64,000 nt of DNA from Xenorhabdus kozodoii (GTDB taxonomy: Bacteria; Pseudomonadota; Gammaproteobacteria; Enterobacterales; Enterobacteriaceae): NCBI RefSeq assembly GCF_002632875.1, contig NZ_NJCX01000018.1, positions 30,833 to 94,832 of the forward strand, written 5' to 3'. The notes beneath the pieces were generated by a model that was not told the DNA's origin, ran no database searches, and saw only the letters and a program-made list of their open reading frames with translations. A program made the translations under genes and the position numbers. This document shows positions 29,729 through 40,422 of the stretch, piece after piece; within the stretch, counting starts at the first letter, position 1; the number at the start of each line of letters is the position of its first letter.

Positions 29729-29985
29729 AATAATGATCTCTTTTTATTATCTAAGAAAATGAATTTTCTTGGGTTAATTTCATCAATATTGATTTTCGTT
29801 AATAAATTAAGTTAGTTTAATTCCAATAACGTTATTTTTATTTAATTACCTGAACAATTAAAAAAATCCAATATTTAATGCAGGGCTATTTTTATTGCCA
29901 ATATCCACTGTAAACAGTAAATTGTTTTTAAATAAGATATCATTAACTTTATCTATATAATTAAAAGTTATCGCAAGAGAAAAAA

Positions 29986-30885
29986 ATGACGACACCAATA
30001 AAACTCAATCAACTGCGTGCTTTTGTTGAAATCAACCGGCATGGCAGTATCAGGGCTGCCAGTCGTTTCCTGTCACTCTCCCAACCTGCTTTAACTAAAG
30101 CAATACGCGAGTTGGAAGATGCGCTCGGTACAAAATTATTTATCCGCAGTCACCAAGGTATTCATTTAACCGAATGCGGTAAAGGTTTTCTACAACGGGC
30201 AAGTTTAATACTTGAAGAGCTTCGCATTGCCCAGGAAGATATTCAACAACGTATTGGCTTAATGGGGGGTATCGTTAATATTGGAGTTGCAGGCAGTATT
30301 GCACGCACTATTATGCCAAAGGTCATTACACAGTTTTACCGTGATTACCCCACAATAAAATTAAGGATTGTGGAAGGGCAATTATTGACGATGCTACCCC
30401 AACTCAGGCAAGGTGAATTGGATTTCACCGTGAATACCTATTATCCCGGCAAGCTGGATGCAGAATTGAGTTTCGAAAAGCTAATGGAAAAAGAATACAA
30501 AGTTATTGCACGCAAAGAGCATCCCAAAGCGAATGCGACTTCTTTGGAGGAATTAGTGGACTGTGACTGGACTATGCCGACACCAAAGGACACTTATTAT
30601 CGCCGGCTATTTGAGAGTTTTGCAGCACTGGATAAGCCTCCTGTCTTTAGTGTTACCTGTGAAACATTGATGTCTTGCATGAGTTTAGTCGCCGAAAGTG
30701 ATTTTTTGACGATTGTGGCAATAGATGTGGTTAATGAGATTTTATTTGACCAACAGTTTGTCGCTTTAGATCTTAAAGAACAACTGCCCTTTGCGACTTT
30801 TGGTCTTGTTCAGCGCAAAGATACGAAATTAACGCCCGCAGGAGAACATTTGGCGAGACTTTTTCGGATCTATTGTCGTGATTGA
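29986..30885 (+). CDS. abgR: LysR-type regulator AbgR-like
   Basis: 299 residues. The N-terminal winged helix-turn-helix is HGSIRAASRFLSLSQPALTK, followed by the LysR linker and a periplasmic-binding-like effector domain (MTTPIK start). EELRIAQEDIQQRIG, RQGELDFTVNTYYPG and DCDWTMPTPKDTYYRRLFE match AbgR of E. coli. It is divergent from abgA across a 257-bp AT-rich region that should contain its operators. Confidence 0.9.
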   Translation: MTTPIKLNQLRAFVEINRHGSIRAASRFLSLSQPALTKAIRELEDALGTKLFIRSHQGIHLTECGKGFLQRASLILEELRIAQEDIQQRIGLMGGIVNIGVAGSIARTIMPKVITQFYRDYPTIKLRIVEGQLLTMLPQLRQGELDFTVNTYYPGKLDAELSFEKLMEKEYKVIARKEHPKANATSLEELVDCDWTMPTPKDTYYRRLFESFAALDKPPVFSVTCETLMSCMSLVAESDFLTIVAIDVVNEILFDQQFVALDLKEQLPFATFGLVQRKDTKLTPAGEHLARLFRIYCRD

Positions 30886-30969
30886 ATTTTAATGACATCA
30901 GCTATATTGGCAGATAACACGGTTAGTTTATCCATTTAATGTATTTTTCTTCACATAAATAAAATAATT

Positions 30970-31074
30970 TATACCCGTCTAACTTCAAATTGCAGATTGC
31001 AAACCAATATGAATGTTTATATTTCCCCGCGGTGCGGGGAAATATAAGACGCATCTTGAAAGGTAACTGGTATA
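30970..31074 (+). repeat. 105-bp palindromic element, copy B
   Basis: It starts TATACCCGTC, holds TTTATATTTCCCCGC then GGGGAAATATAA as a central hairpin, and ends GGTATA. The arm changes in the stem (TTTCCCC/GGGGAAA versus TCTCCCC/GGGGAGA in copies A and C) are compensatory. It lies between convergent abgR and the broken kinase gene. Confidence 0.85.
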
Positions 31075-31083
31075 TATAGATAA

Positions 31084-31611
31084 CTACCGAGTTAATTCCC
31101 ATTTATTAAATTGATCTTTAATTTCTTTAATGGATATCAGTTTGATTTTGGGTATGGTTAATTGTTCAAACAAAGCCGAATAACATTTTCTACTTTTTGG
31201 TGTCACTGCAATGATATGATGGATCATTTTCCATTTAATGCTATCCTTATTACCTGCCAAACTACCATAGCGATGGTGTTGAAATAGCGTTCTGTTTACA
31301 TAACGCAGCAGGCTTTATGTTGTTGAAATATCTAATAAAATGACACCTGTTGCTCTGGAGAGACGTTGTGACAGGTATTTTCTATAATTCCCATCGATAA
31401 CCCAGTTATCTTCTTTTATTGCCATCTCATGCAATGAAATGAATTCATCAATCGGGCGTTCCTGCCAGTCGGTATGCGGTAAATGAAAAAGCAAATCCAG
31501 ATGAATCGCTTTCAAGTTAGATTTCCTTGAAATTGCATTAGCAAGCGTGGACTTACCGCTATTTGACGGCCCCATAATACAAATTCTATTTCCTAAATCT
31601 GAAAGTTCCAT
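31084..31611 (-). pseudogene. P-loop nucleotide kinase / topology-modulation-like gene interrupted by an in-frame TAA
   Basis: The first 98 codons encode MGPSNSGKSTLANAIS (Walker A), HLDLLFHLPHTDW and WVIDGNYRKYLSQRL, as in FlaR/adenylate-kinase-like topology modulation proteins. A TAA at 31315-31317 then stops the frame. The same frame continues with SLLRYVNRTLFQHHRYGSL and further conserved-looking sequence to a TAG at 31084, 175 codons in all. A single C to T change (CAA to TAA) explains this. It is either a recent pseudogene or read through at low level. Confidence 0.8.
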
Positions 31612-32160
31612 GCCCCTCTCCAGTAGTCATATCGCCAGTTTTTGTTATCGAGGTGACGTTTAGAAATAAAAAAGACGCTCTTTTTATTTAGCGTCTTAAT
31701 TTAGATGTTGAAGCCCATATTTTCAAGTTAATTCACCGAATTTAACGAATATGCTTAAATATCCGAGCCTGATTAAACAATCACATCGAATCTTTAGCCG
31801 TCTAATGGCAAGAAATATTTTACCTGATATTTATACCCGTCTTCTTTCAGCGAAAAAAACACCAACCAAACTATGGTTAGTTTGAACTCTCTTAGCGGAA
31901 TTTTCAGTCACCTATTCCGTCATCTTTTCTGACATCAATCGCAAGTGAGAGTAAAACGTTGTCACTTAATCTTTTCTACAAAAGTCTTTTCTACAAAAAT
32001 TTTTTTGATATATTAACACCTAATAAATTTAATTAGGTAAAGGCATATAAAAGCGTTTACCCTATGAGCGGTGTTGCTGGTGGGTTTCTATACTGATAAA
32101 GGCTCCCTTAGATACACCGTAACTAACATTGTGATAATGCACAGAGAAAGCATGATTCAG
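31612..32160. promoter_or_regulatory. Left edge of defence island; regulatory repeats before the WYL regulator
   Basis: No gene is recognised. AAGACGCT / AGCGTCTT (31672-31697) is a terminator-like hairpin. A 14-bp direct repeat TCTTTTCTACAAAA occurs at 31970-31983 and 31985-31998. Two inverted repeats follow: CCTAAT-N7-ATTAGG (32019-32037) and GGTAAA-N14-TTTACC (32036-32061). They overlap and sit where operators of BrxR/CapW-type regulators would be expected. Confidence 0.5.
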
Positions 32161-33069
32161 ATGACAAATGATGGTCTGAAACACAAGGCTCAATTAACAA
32201 AGTTGCCTCAGGCAACCAGAGATCGCATCGCGCACATAGATTTCATCCTACTATTCAAGGGTGAAGCGGTTCGAGCTGATTTGATTGAACGTTTTAGCAT
32301 TTCGGCAGCACAGGTGACGAAAGACTTTGCGTTATACCGAAAGCTCGCGCCGGGTAATATCGAGTACGACCAGAAACTTAAAGTCCATAAGCGTGGCAAG
32401 CCGTTCGCACCGTTGTTCGAGTACGACGTCGTACGCACACTCGCGACCCTTAGCCAAGGGTATGGTGATGGATTCACTAGAAAAGCCAAACCGCCTGTGG
32501 CCTGTGAAGCGCCTTATCATCTGAATAAACCAAACTTATTTATTGTGGCCAAGGTGACAGAAGCGATTCATAAAGGTAAGGCCTTGAGTATGACCTATGT
32601 GTCGTTGTCCGGTGGTGAAACCACGCGTGAGATTGTGCCGCATACGCTAGTGGATAATGGCTTACGTTGGCATGTACGAGCCTTTGATCGCAAGCAAGCA
32701 AAATTTAGAGACTTTGTGCTAACCCGTATTAAGTCGACGCGGGTGTTGGAAGCCTCCGTGTTAGCCGATGCCGAACGTGAAACCCAAGACAGGCAGTGGA
32801 ACCGGTTTGTCGAACTGGACTTGGTGCCGCATCCACGCATAACCCACAGCGAAGCCATTGCGCTGGACTATGGTATGGCCGATGGTGTGATGAAGGTGGA
32901 AGTCAGAGCGGCGACTGTGGGATATTTACTTCGCCAGTGGCATGTTGATTGTTCTAAAGAACATAGGCTTGACGGGCCTGAGTACCACCTTTGGCTAAAG
33001 AACACGCCAACATTATACGGTGTAGAAAACCTAAATTTAGCCCCAGGCTTTGAGGAGCTGGTCGAATGA
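32161..33069 (+). CDS. WYL-domain transcriptional regulator (BrxR/CapW-like)
   Basis: 302 residues from MTNDGLKHKAQL (ATG at 32161); the open frame continues 30 codons upstream without family resemblance. The N-terminal part is a winged helix-turn-helix (DFILLFKGEAVRADLIERFS, AQVTKDFALYRKL). The middle has the WYL-type GLRWHVRAFDRKQAKFRDFV and LTRIKSTRVL, and a C-terminal domain follows. BrxR and CapW of this architecture repress phage-defence operons and respond to an unknown ligand. Its position just ahead of hsdM suggests control of the hsd-prrC operon. Confidence 0.85.
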   Translation: MTNDGLKHKAQLTKLPQATRDRIAHIDFILLFKGEAVRADLIERFSISAAQVTKDFALYRKLAPGNIEYDQKLKVHKRGKPFAPLFEYDVVRTLATLSQGYGDGFTRKAKPPVACEAPYHLNKPNLFIVAKVTEAIHKGKALSMTYVSLSGGETTREIVPHTLVDNGLRWHVRAFDRKQAKFRDFVLTRIKSTRVLEASVLADAERETQDRQWNRFVELDLVPHPRITHSEAIALDYGMADGVMKVEVRAATVGYLLRQWHVDCSKEHRLDGPEYHLWLKNTPTLYGVENLNLAPGFEELVE

Positions 33070-33104
33070 GTAAAGCCAGTAACGTTATTGAGTGGGACAA
33101 ATGA
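33066..33104 (+). CDS. 12-codon open frame coupled to the WYL regulator stop
   Basis: ATG overlaps the regulator stop (ATGA) and the frame reads MSKASNVIEWDK before TGA. I do not recognise it. The coupling suggests the start of a former downstream gene now lost, or a chance frame. Confidence 0.25.
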   Translation: MSKASNVIEWDK

Positions 33105-33198
33105 AATAGAACCAAGGGTTATTGACCCTATGCATCAAAAGCCATTCGACAAAATATTTAATCACACATACCTAACGTATTAAAACAGGAATTAAACC

Positions 33199-34755
33199 AT
33201 GACAAGTATTCAACAACGCGCCGCACTGCAACGCCAGATCTGGCAGATTGCCAACGAAGTCCGCGGTGCCGTCGATGGCTGGGATTTTAAGCAATACGTA
33301 TTAGGTACTCTGTTTTACCGTTTTATCAGTGAAAACTTTGCCAGTTACATTGAAGCGGGTGACGACAGCATTAACTATGCAGAGCTCCCCAATAGCGTCA
33401 TCACCCCAGAAATTAAAGACGATGCCATTAAGACCAAGGGCTACTTCATTTACCCTGCCGATCTGTTTGCTAACATCGCCGCTGATGCTAATACTAACGA
33501 GAGCTTAAACGTGGACTTGGCTGACATCTTTGACGCCATTGAAACATCTGCCAGCGGTTACCCTTCAGAGGGCGACATCAAAGGCTTGTTTGCCGATTTT
33601 GATACCACCAGTAACCGCCTTGGTAACACGGTGAAAGACAAAAATGCCCGTTTGGCGGCTGTGATCAAGGGCGTGGCAGAATTAGATTTTGGTGACTTTG
33701 AAGGCAGCCACATCGACCTGTTCGGTGATGCCTACGAATTTCTTATCTCCAACTACGCCGCTAATGCCGGTAAATCCGGCGGCGAGTTTTTCACTCCGCA
33801 ACACGTGTCGAAGCTGATTGCGCAACTGGTCATGCATAAGCAAACCAGCGTCAATAAAATTTACGATCCTGCGTGTGGTTCGGGTTCCTTGCTGCTGCAA
33901 GCCAAAAAGCACTTTGACGCCCACATTATTGAAGAGGGCTTTTTTGGTCAGGAGATTAACCATACCACCTATAACTTGGCGCGTATGAACATGTTTTTGC
34001 ACAACATCAACTACAGCAATTTCAATATCCAACTGGGCAACACCCTCATCGACCCGCATTTTGGCGACGACAAACCCTTTGATGCCATCGTCTCTAACCC
34101 GCCCTATTCGGTGAGATGGGCAGGCAGCGATGATCCCACCCTGATTAACGATGACCGCTTTGCCCCGGCCGGCGTATTGGCGCCTAAGTCCAAAGCTGAT
34201 TTTGCTTTTGTGTTACATGCGCTCAGCTACCTTTCCAGCAAAGGCCGCGCAGCGATTGTTTGCTTCCCCGGTATTTTTTACCGTGGCGGTGCCGAGCAGA
34301 AAATTCGCCAATATTTGGTGGATAATAATTACGTTGAAACGGTCATCTCGCTTGCACCTAACCTGTTTTATGGCACCACCATTGCGGTGAACATTCTCGT
34401 GCTGTCTAAACACAAAACCGACACCACGACCCAGTTTATTGATGCCAGTGGCCTGTTTAAAAAAGAAACCAATAACAACGTCCTGACGGATAAGCACATT
34501 GAAGACATCATGCAGGTGTTCGATAGCAAGGCGAATGTTGATCATTTTGCTAAATCCGTACCGTTTGAGGTCATTGCCGCCAACGACTACAACCTCTCCG
34601 TCAGCAGCTATGTCGAAGCCAAAGATACCCGCGAAGTTGTTGATATTGTCCAGCTCAATGCCGAACTGAAAACCACCGTCGCTAAAATCGACCAACTGCG
34701 TACGGAAATTGATGCCATTGTGGCGGAAATTGAGGGCAAAGGTGTGAAAGGATGA
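33199..34755 (+). CDS. hsdM: Type I restriction-modification methyltransferase subunit (type IC-like)
   Basis: 518 residues. After the N-terminal helical domain ([20 protein letters not shown]), the N6-adenine methyltransferase shows DPACGSGS (223-230) for SAM binding and catalytic NPPY (300-303). With two copies per HsdS it methylates the recognition site. The gene order hsdM-hsdS-prrC-hsdR matches the EcoprrI locus. It overlaps hsdS by 4 bp. Confidence 0.97.
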   Translation: MTSIQQRAALQRQIWQIANEVRGAVDGWDFKQYVLGTLFYRFISENFASYIEAGDDSINYAELPNSVITPEIKDDAIKTKGYFIYPADLFANIAADANTNESLNVDLADIFDAIETSASGYPSEGDIKGLFADFDTTSNRLGNTVKDKNARLAAVIKGVAELDFGDFEGSHIDLFGDAYEFLISNYAANAGKSGGEFFTPQHVSKLIAQLVMHKQTSVNKIYDPACGSGSLLLQAKKHFDAHIIEEGFFGQEINHTTYNLARMNMFLHNINYSNFNIQLGNTLIDPHFGDDKPFDAIVSNPPYSVRWAGSDDPTLINDDRFAPAGVLAPKSKADFAFVLHALSYLSSKGRAAIVCFPGIFYRGGAEQKIRQYLVDNNYVETVISLAPNLFYGTTIAVNILVLSKHKTDTTTQFIDASGLFKKETNNNVLTDKHIEDIMQVFDSKANVDHFAKSVPFEVIAANDYNLSVSSYVEAKDTREVVDIVQLNAELKTTVAKIDQLRTEIDAIVAEIEGKGVKG

Positions 34756-36032
34756 GCAGCAGTATGAACTTTATGGAAAAGCTGCTGGATGGGGTTGAGG
34801 TAGAATGGAAGGCGTTGGGGGAAATTGGTGAGTTAGTTCGTGGTAATGGATTACAAAAAAAAGATTTCACTGAAATCGGTGTACCCGCTATCCACTATGG
34901 ACAAATTTATACTTATTACGGTTTCTCTACGACAGAAACTAAATCATTTGTTTCACCAGAGCTGGCCAAAAAATTAAGAAAGGTTAATACGGGTGATGTC
35001 GTAATAACAAATACAAGTGAAAACCTCGAAGACGTTGGTAAGGCTCTGGTTTATCTAGGGGTTCAACAAGCGGTTACCGGCGGGCATGCTACAATTTTCA
35101 AACCAAGCGGAACTATCATAGGGAAATATTTTGCCTATTTTACCCAAACAACCACATTTTCAAATGAAAAAAGAAAATATGCAAAAGGGGCAAAGGTTAT
35201 TGATGTTTCAGCAACTGATATGGCGAAAATCCAAATCCCCATCCCATGCCCTGAAAACCAAGAAAAATCACTTGAGATCCAAGCCGAAATCGTCCGCATT
35301 TTAGACGCATTTACAGCGCTCACCACAGAGCTCACCACAGAGCTTACCGCACGCAAAAAACAATACAACTACTACCGCGACCGGTTGTTGAGTTTTGAAG
35401 AAGGGGGAGTGGAATGGAAGACTTTGGGGAAAGTTACTTTACCCACAAGTAATATTCGCTGGCGGGATACAAACAGAACATATCGCTATATTGATTTGAC
35501 ATCTGTTAGTCGTGAAAACAACGCGATCATAGAAACATCTAAAATTACAGCTCAAAATGCACCAAGTAGAGCACAAAAACTGGTTGAAAAAGATGACGTT
35601 ATTTTTGCAACAACTAGACCAACTCAATTACGTCTTAGTTTAATTGACGAAGAATACTCTGGCGAGGTTGCCAGTACGGGCTATTGTGTACTAAGAGCAA
35701 AAAGCTGTGAGGTATTGCCAAAATGGATTTATTACTATCTATCTTCAACCGAATTTGGAAAATATGTTGAAGAAAATCAAAGTGGCTCAGCATATCCCGC
35801 AATCTCTGATTCCAAAGTGAAAGAATTCAAGTTGCCGATACCCTACCCAAGCAATCCTAAAAAATCGCTTGCCGAACAAGCCCGCATCGTCGCCATCCTG
35901 GATAAATTTGACTCCCTAACCCACTCCATCAGCGAAGGTTTACCGCGCGAAATTGAATTGCGCCAAAAGCAATACGAATATTACCGCGATTTGCTACTGA
36001 GCTTTCCCAAACCAGAAGAGGTAACGGCATAA
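34752..36032 (+). CDS. hsdS: Type I restriction-modification specificity subunit
   Basis: 426 residues with two target-recognition domains separated by conserved helical spacers. The central spacer reads [22 protein letters not shown], and the C-terminal one [15 protein letters not shown]. The TTEL-TTEL unit corresponds to the TAEL repeats of EcoR124-family HsdS, whose number sets the gap in the bipartite site. AT-richer, divergent TRD segments (34850-35260 and 35430-35860) against conserved spacers fit TRD exchange. It overlaps hsdM by 4 bp; prrC starts 1 bp after its stop. Confidence 0.95.
   Translation: MSSSMNFMEKLLDGVEVEWKALGEIGELVRGNGLQKKDFTEIGVPAIHYGQIYTYYGFSTTETKSFVSPELAKKLRKVNTGDVVITNTSENLEDVGKALVYLGVQQAVTGGHATIFKPSGTIIGKYFAYFTQTTTFSNEKRKYAKGAKVIDVSATDMAKIQIPIPCPENQEKSLEIQAEIVRILDAFTALTTELTTELTARKKQYNYYRDRLLSFEEGGVEWKTLGKVTLPTSNIRWRDTNRTYRYIDLTSVSRENNAIIETSKITAQNAPSRAQKLVEKDDVIFATTRPTQLRLSLIDEEYSGEVASTGYCVLRAKSCEVLPKWIYYYLSSTEFGKYVEENQSGSAYPAISDSKVKEFKLPIPYPSNPKKSLAEQARIVAILDKFDSLTHSISEGLPREIELRQKQYEYYRDLLLSFPKPEEVTA
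35319..35354 (+). repeat. 12-bp tandem repeat in hsdS central spacer
   Basis: CTCACCACAGAG occurs twice in perfect tandem (35319-35330, 35331-35342), followed by a degenerate third unit CTTACCGCACGC. Each unit adds four residues (TTEL type) to the central helix. In EcoR124-type enzymes two versus three such repeats change the spacer of the recognition sequence by one base. Confidence 0.85.
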
Positions 36033-36033
36033 C

Positions 36034-37065
36034 ATGAGCCAGACGCTAACGGAAATAGCCCAGCAATTAAAATTAAAAAGTGCCAATAAAAAAGTGCAGT
36101 TGATTTATGCCTTTAATGGGACGGGTAAAACCCGCCTATCGCGGGAATTTAAGCAGCTTATCGCACCCAAAAATGAGCATAATGACGCTGGCAACAATGA
36201 GGAGCTCATATTACCGCGGACTAAGATCCTGTATTACAACGCTTTTACCGAAGATTTGTTTTATTGGAATAACGACTTAGCGCAAGATGCTGGGCCAAAG
36301 CTAAAGATTCAACCCAACAGCTTTACCGAAGTCACCTTCTCATTTGAGCGTGGCAATGACGAACGGTCAGACAATGTGAAAATTTCAAAAGGGGAAGAAA
36401 GTCACTTTGTTTGGAGCGTTTTTTATACCTTGATCGAGCAAGTTATCAGCATTCTTAACGTTGCTGAACCCAATGAACGAGAAACAGATCAATTCGACCA
36501 ATTAGAATATGTTTTTATTGATGACCCTGTGAGTTCGCTGGATGAGAATCACCTTATTCAATTAGCTGTAAACTTAGGGCAGTTGATTCGAGCCAGTGAA
36601 TCTGATCTCAAATTCATCATATCAACGCATAACGCACTGTTTTACAATGTCCTTTACAATGAAGTAAAAGCTAAGAGCGGCTATATCCTTAGCCGATTTG
36701 ACGATGGTACTTTTGATCTTGATGAAAAAAAAGGCGATTCAAATAAAAGCTTTTCGTATCATTTGCATATAAAAAAATTAATTGAACAAGCAATAGAACA
36801 AAATAGCGTACAGCGATACCATTTTGCACTGCTTCGTAATCTATATGAAAAAACGGCTAACTTTCTTGGGTATCAGAACTGGTCAGACTTATTACCCGGC
36901 GACCAAAAAGCTTACGCCAGTCGGATCATGAATTTTTACCCCCACAACACCTTGTCCAACGTGGAGATTGCAGAACCGACACCGCCTGAGAAAGAAATGG
37001 TTGGCCTTTTACTTAGAAACCTAAATGAATATGGCTACTGGCAACAGGAAGAACAGCATGGTTGA
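36034..37065 (+). CDS. prrC: PrrC-family anticodon nuclease embedded in the type I R-M operon
   Basis: 343 residues. The N-terminal ABC-type NTPase has Walker A FNGTGKT (27-33), a signature-like KISKGEES (116-123), Walker B YVFIDDP (159-165) and a switch His199. The C-terminal domain has Arg268, Glu272 and His304. Their spacing (R+4=E, R+36=H, then 39 residues to the end) equals the R320-E324-H356 catalytic triad of E. coli PrrC (396 residues). The gene also lies between hsdS and hsdR, as prrC does. PrrC cleaves tRNA-Lys when phage disables the R-M enzyme. The NTPase is about 52 residues shorter than in E. coli, the gap falling near residues 97-99. Confidence 0.9.
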   Translation: MSQTLTEIAQQLKLKSANKKVQLIYAFNGTGKTRLSREFKQLIAPKNEHNDAGNNEELILPRTKILYYNAFTEDLFYWNNDLAQDAGPKLKIQPNSFTEVTFSFERGNDERSDNVKISKGEESHFVWSVFYTLIEQVISILNVAEPNERETDQFDQLEYVFIDDPVSSLDENHLIQLAVNLGQLIRASESDLKFIISTHNALFYNVLYNEVKAKSGYILSRFDDGTFDLDEKKGDSNKSFSYHLHIKKLIEQAIEQNSVQRYHFALLRNLYEKTANFLGYQNWSDLLPGDQKAYASRIMNFYPHNTLSNVEIAEPTPPEKEMVGLLLRNLNEYGYWQQEEQHG

Positions 37066-40000
37066 TTACACCAACCCCATTGTCGAATCGAACAACTTTA
37101 TCGTTCTGGACAAATACACTAAAGAATGGCAAGTCAACGAAAGCTACCAAAGCGAAGGCGATTTGGAACGGGAGTTTATTGATGATTTGAGAAAACAAGG
37201 CTATGAATACGTGCCCGGTTTAAATAACCGTGAAGCCATGCTAGCCAATGTGCGTACTCAGTTGCAAGCCCTGAATAATATGCAATTTGCTGACAGCGAA
37301 TGGCTACGGTTTGTCGAAACCTATCTGGATAACCCCAGCGATAGCATTATCGATAAAACCCGCAAACTTCACGATGACTATATTCATGACTTTGTGTTTG
37401 ACGATGGCCGTATCCAGAACATCTACCTGCTGGATAAAAAGAACACTGCCCTCAATAAGGTGCAGGTGATCAAGCAATTTGAACAAACCGGCAGCTACGC
37501 CAACCGCTACGATGTCACCATTTTGGTGAACGGTTTACCGCTGGTACAGGTTGAGCTGAAAAAACGCGGCGTGGCGATCCGTGAAGCCTTTAATCAGGTA
37601 CACCGCTACAGCAAAGAGAGCTTTAACAGTAAGCATTCGCTGTATAAGTATTTGCAGTTGTTTGTGATTTCCAACGGCACCGATAGCCGCTATTTTGCCA
37701 ACACGACGGTGCGCAATAAAAACAGCTTTGATTTCACCATGAACTGGGCGAAAGCCAACAACAGCCGGATTAAAGACCTAAAAGACTTTACGGCGACGTT
37801 CTTCCAAAAAAATACCCTGCTCAATGTCCTCCTGCATTATTCGGTATTTGATGTCAGCAATACCCTGTTAGTCATGCGCCCTTACCAGATTGCCGCCACC
37901 GAGCGCATTTTGTGGAAGATCAACAGCTCGTATAAAGCTAAAAACTGGAGCAGGCCCGAAAGCGGGGGTTTTATCTGGCACACCACTGGCTCCGGTAAAA
38001 CCTTAACCAGCTTTAAAGCCGCGCGCTTGGCTACCGAGCTGGCGTTTATCGACAAGGTCTTTTTTGTGGTAGACAGAAAAGACCTCGACTACCAGACCAT
38101 GAAGGAATACCAACGCTTTTCGCCCGACAGCGTCAACGGCTCTGACAGTACCGCCGGGCTCAAACGCAACCTGGATAAAGACGACGACAAGATCATCGTC
38201 ACCACCATCCAGAAGCTCAACCACCTGATGAAAAATGAAAGCGACTTGCCAATATACAATAAGCAAGTGGTGTTTATTTTTGATGAATGCCACCGCAGTC
38301 AGTTTGGTGAAGCGCAGAAAAATTTGAAGAAGAGGTTTAAAAAGTTTTACCAATTTGGTTTTACCGGCACACCGATCTTTCCGCAAAACGCCTTGGGTGC
38401 AGATACCACAGCCAGCGTGTTTGGCCGTGAATTGCACTCTTACGTGATTACCGATGCCATTCGCGATGAAAAGGTGCTCAAATTCAAGGTAGATTACAAC
38501 GATGTACGCCCGCAGTTTAAGGCGATTGAAACGGAGCTGGATGAGAAAAAACTTAACGCGGCGGAAAACAAACAAGTCCTGTTGCACCCTGAGCGTATTC
38601 GGGAGATATCGCAGTACATTTTGAACAATTTCCGGCAGAAAACCCACCGCTTGCAAGCGGGTGCCAAAGGCTTTAATGCGATGTTTGCAGTGAGTAGTGT
38701 GGATGCCGCCAAGCTGTATTATGAGTCGCTGAATAAACTGCAAAAACACAGTGATAAGCCATTGAAAATAGCGACTATCTTTTCGTTCTCCGCTAATGAA
38801 GAGCAAGGTGCGGTGGGCGAGATTCCGGATGAAAGTTTTGATGTCACAGCCATGAACAGCAGTGCCAAAGAGTTTTTAAGCGCTGCCATTGCCGACTACA
38901 ACGCTTTCTTCAAAACCAATTTCAGTGTGGAGAGTAACAGCTTCCAAAACTACTACCGCGATTTGGCCAAGCGTGTCAAATCAAAGGAGATTGATTTGCT
39001 GATTGTGGTAGGTATGTTCCTCACCGGTTTTGATGCCCCCACACTCAATACTTTGTTTGTCGATAAAAACCTGCGTTACCACGGTTTGATGCAGGCCTAT
39101 TCGCGCACCAATCGCATTTACGATGCCACCAAAACCTTTGGCAATATCGTCACCTTCCGTGATTTAGAGCAGGCTACAGTGGATGCCATTACCCTATTCG
39201 GCGACAAAAACACCAAAAATGTGGTGTTGGAAAAGAGCTACAAGGAGTACATGGAAGGCTTTACCGATGTGGTGACTGGTGAAGCGAGACGCGGCTTTAT
39301 GGACGTCGTGACGGAGTTAGAGCAGCGCTTCCCCAACCCCGATGACATTGTTTTAGAAAAAGACAAAAAAGACTTCGCGAAGTTATTTGGCGAATATTTG
39401 CGTGTGGAAAATGTGCTGCAAAACTACGATGAATTTGCCAGCCTGAAAGCCTTGCAAGGCGTCGATATGGGCGACGCTGACGCAGTTGAAGCCTTCAAAG
39501 CGCAGCACTATTTGAATGATGACGACCTGGCAGCACTGCAAACCCTCAGAATGCCTGCCGAGCGAAAAATTCAGGATTACCGTTCCACTTATAACGACAT
39601 TCGCGATTGGCTGCGCCGAGAAAAGTCGTCTAGCGAAAAAGATAAATCGACGATTGACTGGGATGATGTCGTCTTTGAAGTGGACTTGCTAAAGTCGCAA
39701 GAAATTAATCTTGATTACATTCTTGCGTTGATTTTTGAACACAACAAAAAGAATAAAAGTAAAACAGACTTAATTGACGAAGTCCGTCGATTAATCCGCG
39801 CTAGTCTTGGTAACCGAGCCAAGGAAAGTTTGGTTGTTGATTTTATTAACCAGACTAACCTGGATGAAATGAGTGACAAGGCTAACATTATCGAGGCTTT
39901 CTTTACTTTTGCACAAGCAGAGCAACAGCGTGAGGCGCAAGAATTAATTAAGAGCGAAAGTCTGAATGAAGAAGCGGCTAAACGTTATATCACCACTTCG

Positions 40001-40159
40001 CTCAAGCGCGAATTTGCCAGCGAGAATGGCACAGAACTCAATGCTGTTTTGCCCAAAATGAGCCCACTCAACCCGCAATATTTAACAAAAAAACAAAGTG
40101 TTTTCCAAAAAATTGCCGCGTTTGTTGAAAAATTTAAGGGAGTGGGTGGGCAAATATAG
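37058..40159 (+). CDS. hsdR: Type I restriction endonuclease/translocase subunit (type IC-like)
   Basis: 1033 residues from [13 protein letters not shown] (ATG at 37058), overlapping the prrC stop by 8 bp; EcoR124I HsdR is of similar length. The PD-(D/E)xK nuclease shows Asp152 and Glu166-Leu-Lys168 in [19 protein letters not shown]. The SF2 translocase has Walker A GSGKT (311-315) and DECHRSQFG. Further motifs are GFTGTPIF and the motif VI region [11 protein letters not shown]. It pumps and cuts unmethylated DNA. All key residues are present, so the enzyme should be active. Confidence 0.97.
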   Translation: MVDYTNPIVESNNFIVLDKYTKEWQVNESYQSEGDLEREFIDDLRKQGYEYVPGLNNREAMLANVRTQLQALNNMQFADSEWLRFVETYLDNPSDSIIDKTRKLHDDYIHDFVFDDGRIQNIYLLDKKNTALNKVQVIKQFEQTGSYANRYDVTILVNGLPLVQVELKKRGVAIREAFNQVHRYSKESFNSKHSLYKYLQLFVISNGTDSRYFANTTVRNKNSFDFTMNWAKANNSRIKDLKDFTATFFQKNTLLNVLLHYSVFDVSNTLLVMRPYQIAATERILWKINSSYKAKNWSRPESGGFIWHTTGSGKTLTSFKAARLATELAFIDKVFFVVDRKDLDYQTMKEYQRFSPDSVNGSDSTAGLKRNLDKDDDKIIVTTIQKLNHLMKNESDLPIYNKQVVFIFDECHRSQFGEAQKNLKKRFKKFYQFGFTGTPIFPQNALGADTTASVFGRELHSYVITDAIRDEKVLKFKVDYNDVRPQFKAIETELDEKKLNAAENKQVLLHPERIREISQYILNNFRQKTHRLQAGAKGFNAMFAVSSVDAAKLYYESLNKLQKHSDKPLKIATIFSFSANEEQGAVGEIPDESFDVTAMNSSAKEFLSAAIADYNAFFKTNFSVESNSFQNYYRDLAKRVKSKEIDLLIVVGMFLTGFDAPTLNTLFVDKNLRYHGLMQAYSRTNRIYDATKTFGNIVTFRDLEQATVDAITLFGDKNTKNVVLEKSYKEYMEGFTDVVTGEARRGFMDVVTELEQRFPNPDDIVLEKDKKDFAKLFGEYLRVENVLQNYDEFASLKALQGVDMGDADAVEAFKAQHYLNDDDLAALQTLRMPAERKIQDYRSTYNDIRDWLRREKSSSEKDKSTIDWDDVVFEVDLLKSQEINLDYILALIFEHNKKNKSKTDLIDEVRRLIRASLGNRAKESLVVDFINQTNLDEMSDKANIIEAFFTFAQAEQQREAQELIKSESLNEEAAKRYITTSLKREFASENGTELNAVLPKMSPLNPQYLTKKQSVFQKIAAFVEKFKGVGGQI

Positions 40160-40422
40160 GATTTTTTAACTCGCTTGTTCATTGCCTGTTCCTCCCCAGA
40201 GCGGTTTTTGGCGTGCACCAAAACTTTGCTCTTGGAACAGGCACTTCGTCAATTCCTTATCCAGAATTCGGGTTAATTACGCTTTTATTAGGCTAATCCA
40301 ATACGTTGATTATTTTCCGCCCCCTGTGAACTGGTGGAAGTGAGCGGATTGATCAAAAACAGGATCCCACCTTCGTGTTCTGGACAGATGAGGCCACGAC
40401 ACAATATCTATGAATTAAATGC
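40160..40422. other. Intergenic region with a large nested palindrome
   Basis: Just after hsdR, GCCTGTTCC (40184-40192) pairs with GGAACAGGC (40234-40242), with inner arms AGAGC/GCTCT and TTTTGG/CCAAAA around a 6-nt loop. No T tract follows on either side, so it is not a simple terminator. It may be a protein-binding cruciform, a structured RNA, or part of a decayed mobile element. No gene was recognised in the rest. Confidence 0.6.

Noticed and set aside
31612..32070. Search for a duplicated tRNA-Leu 3' end as the left att site
   Set aside because: No matching segment was found by eye; a systematic search would be needed before naming an att site.
38003..38806. 267-codon minus-strand frame inside hsdR
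   Set aside because: It is antisense to conserved helicase motifs of HsdR and is rich in residues typical of reverse-strand shadows.
40243..40422. Possible transposase remnant between hsdR and the caspase-like gene
   Set aside because: Translations in all frames gave no recognisable transposase motif.
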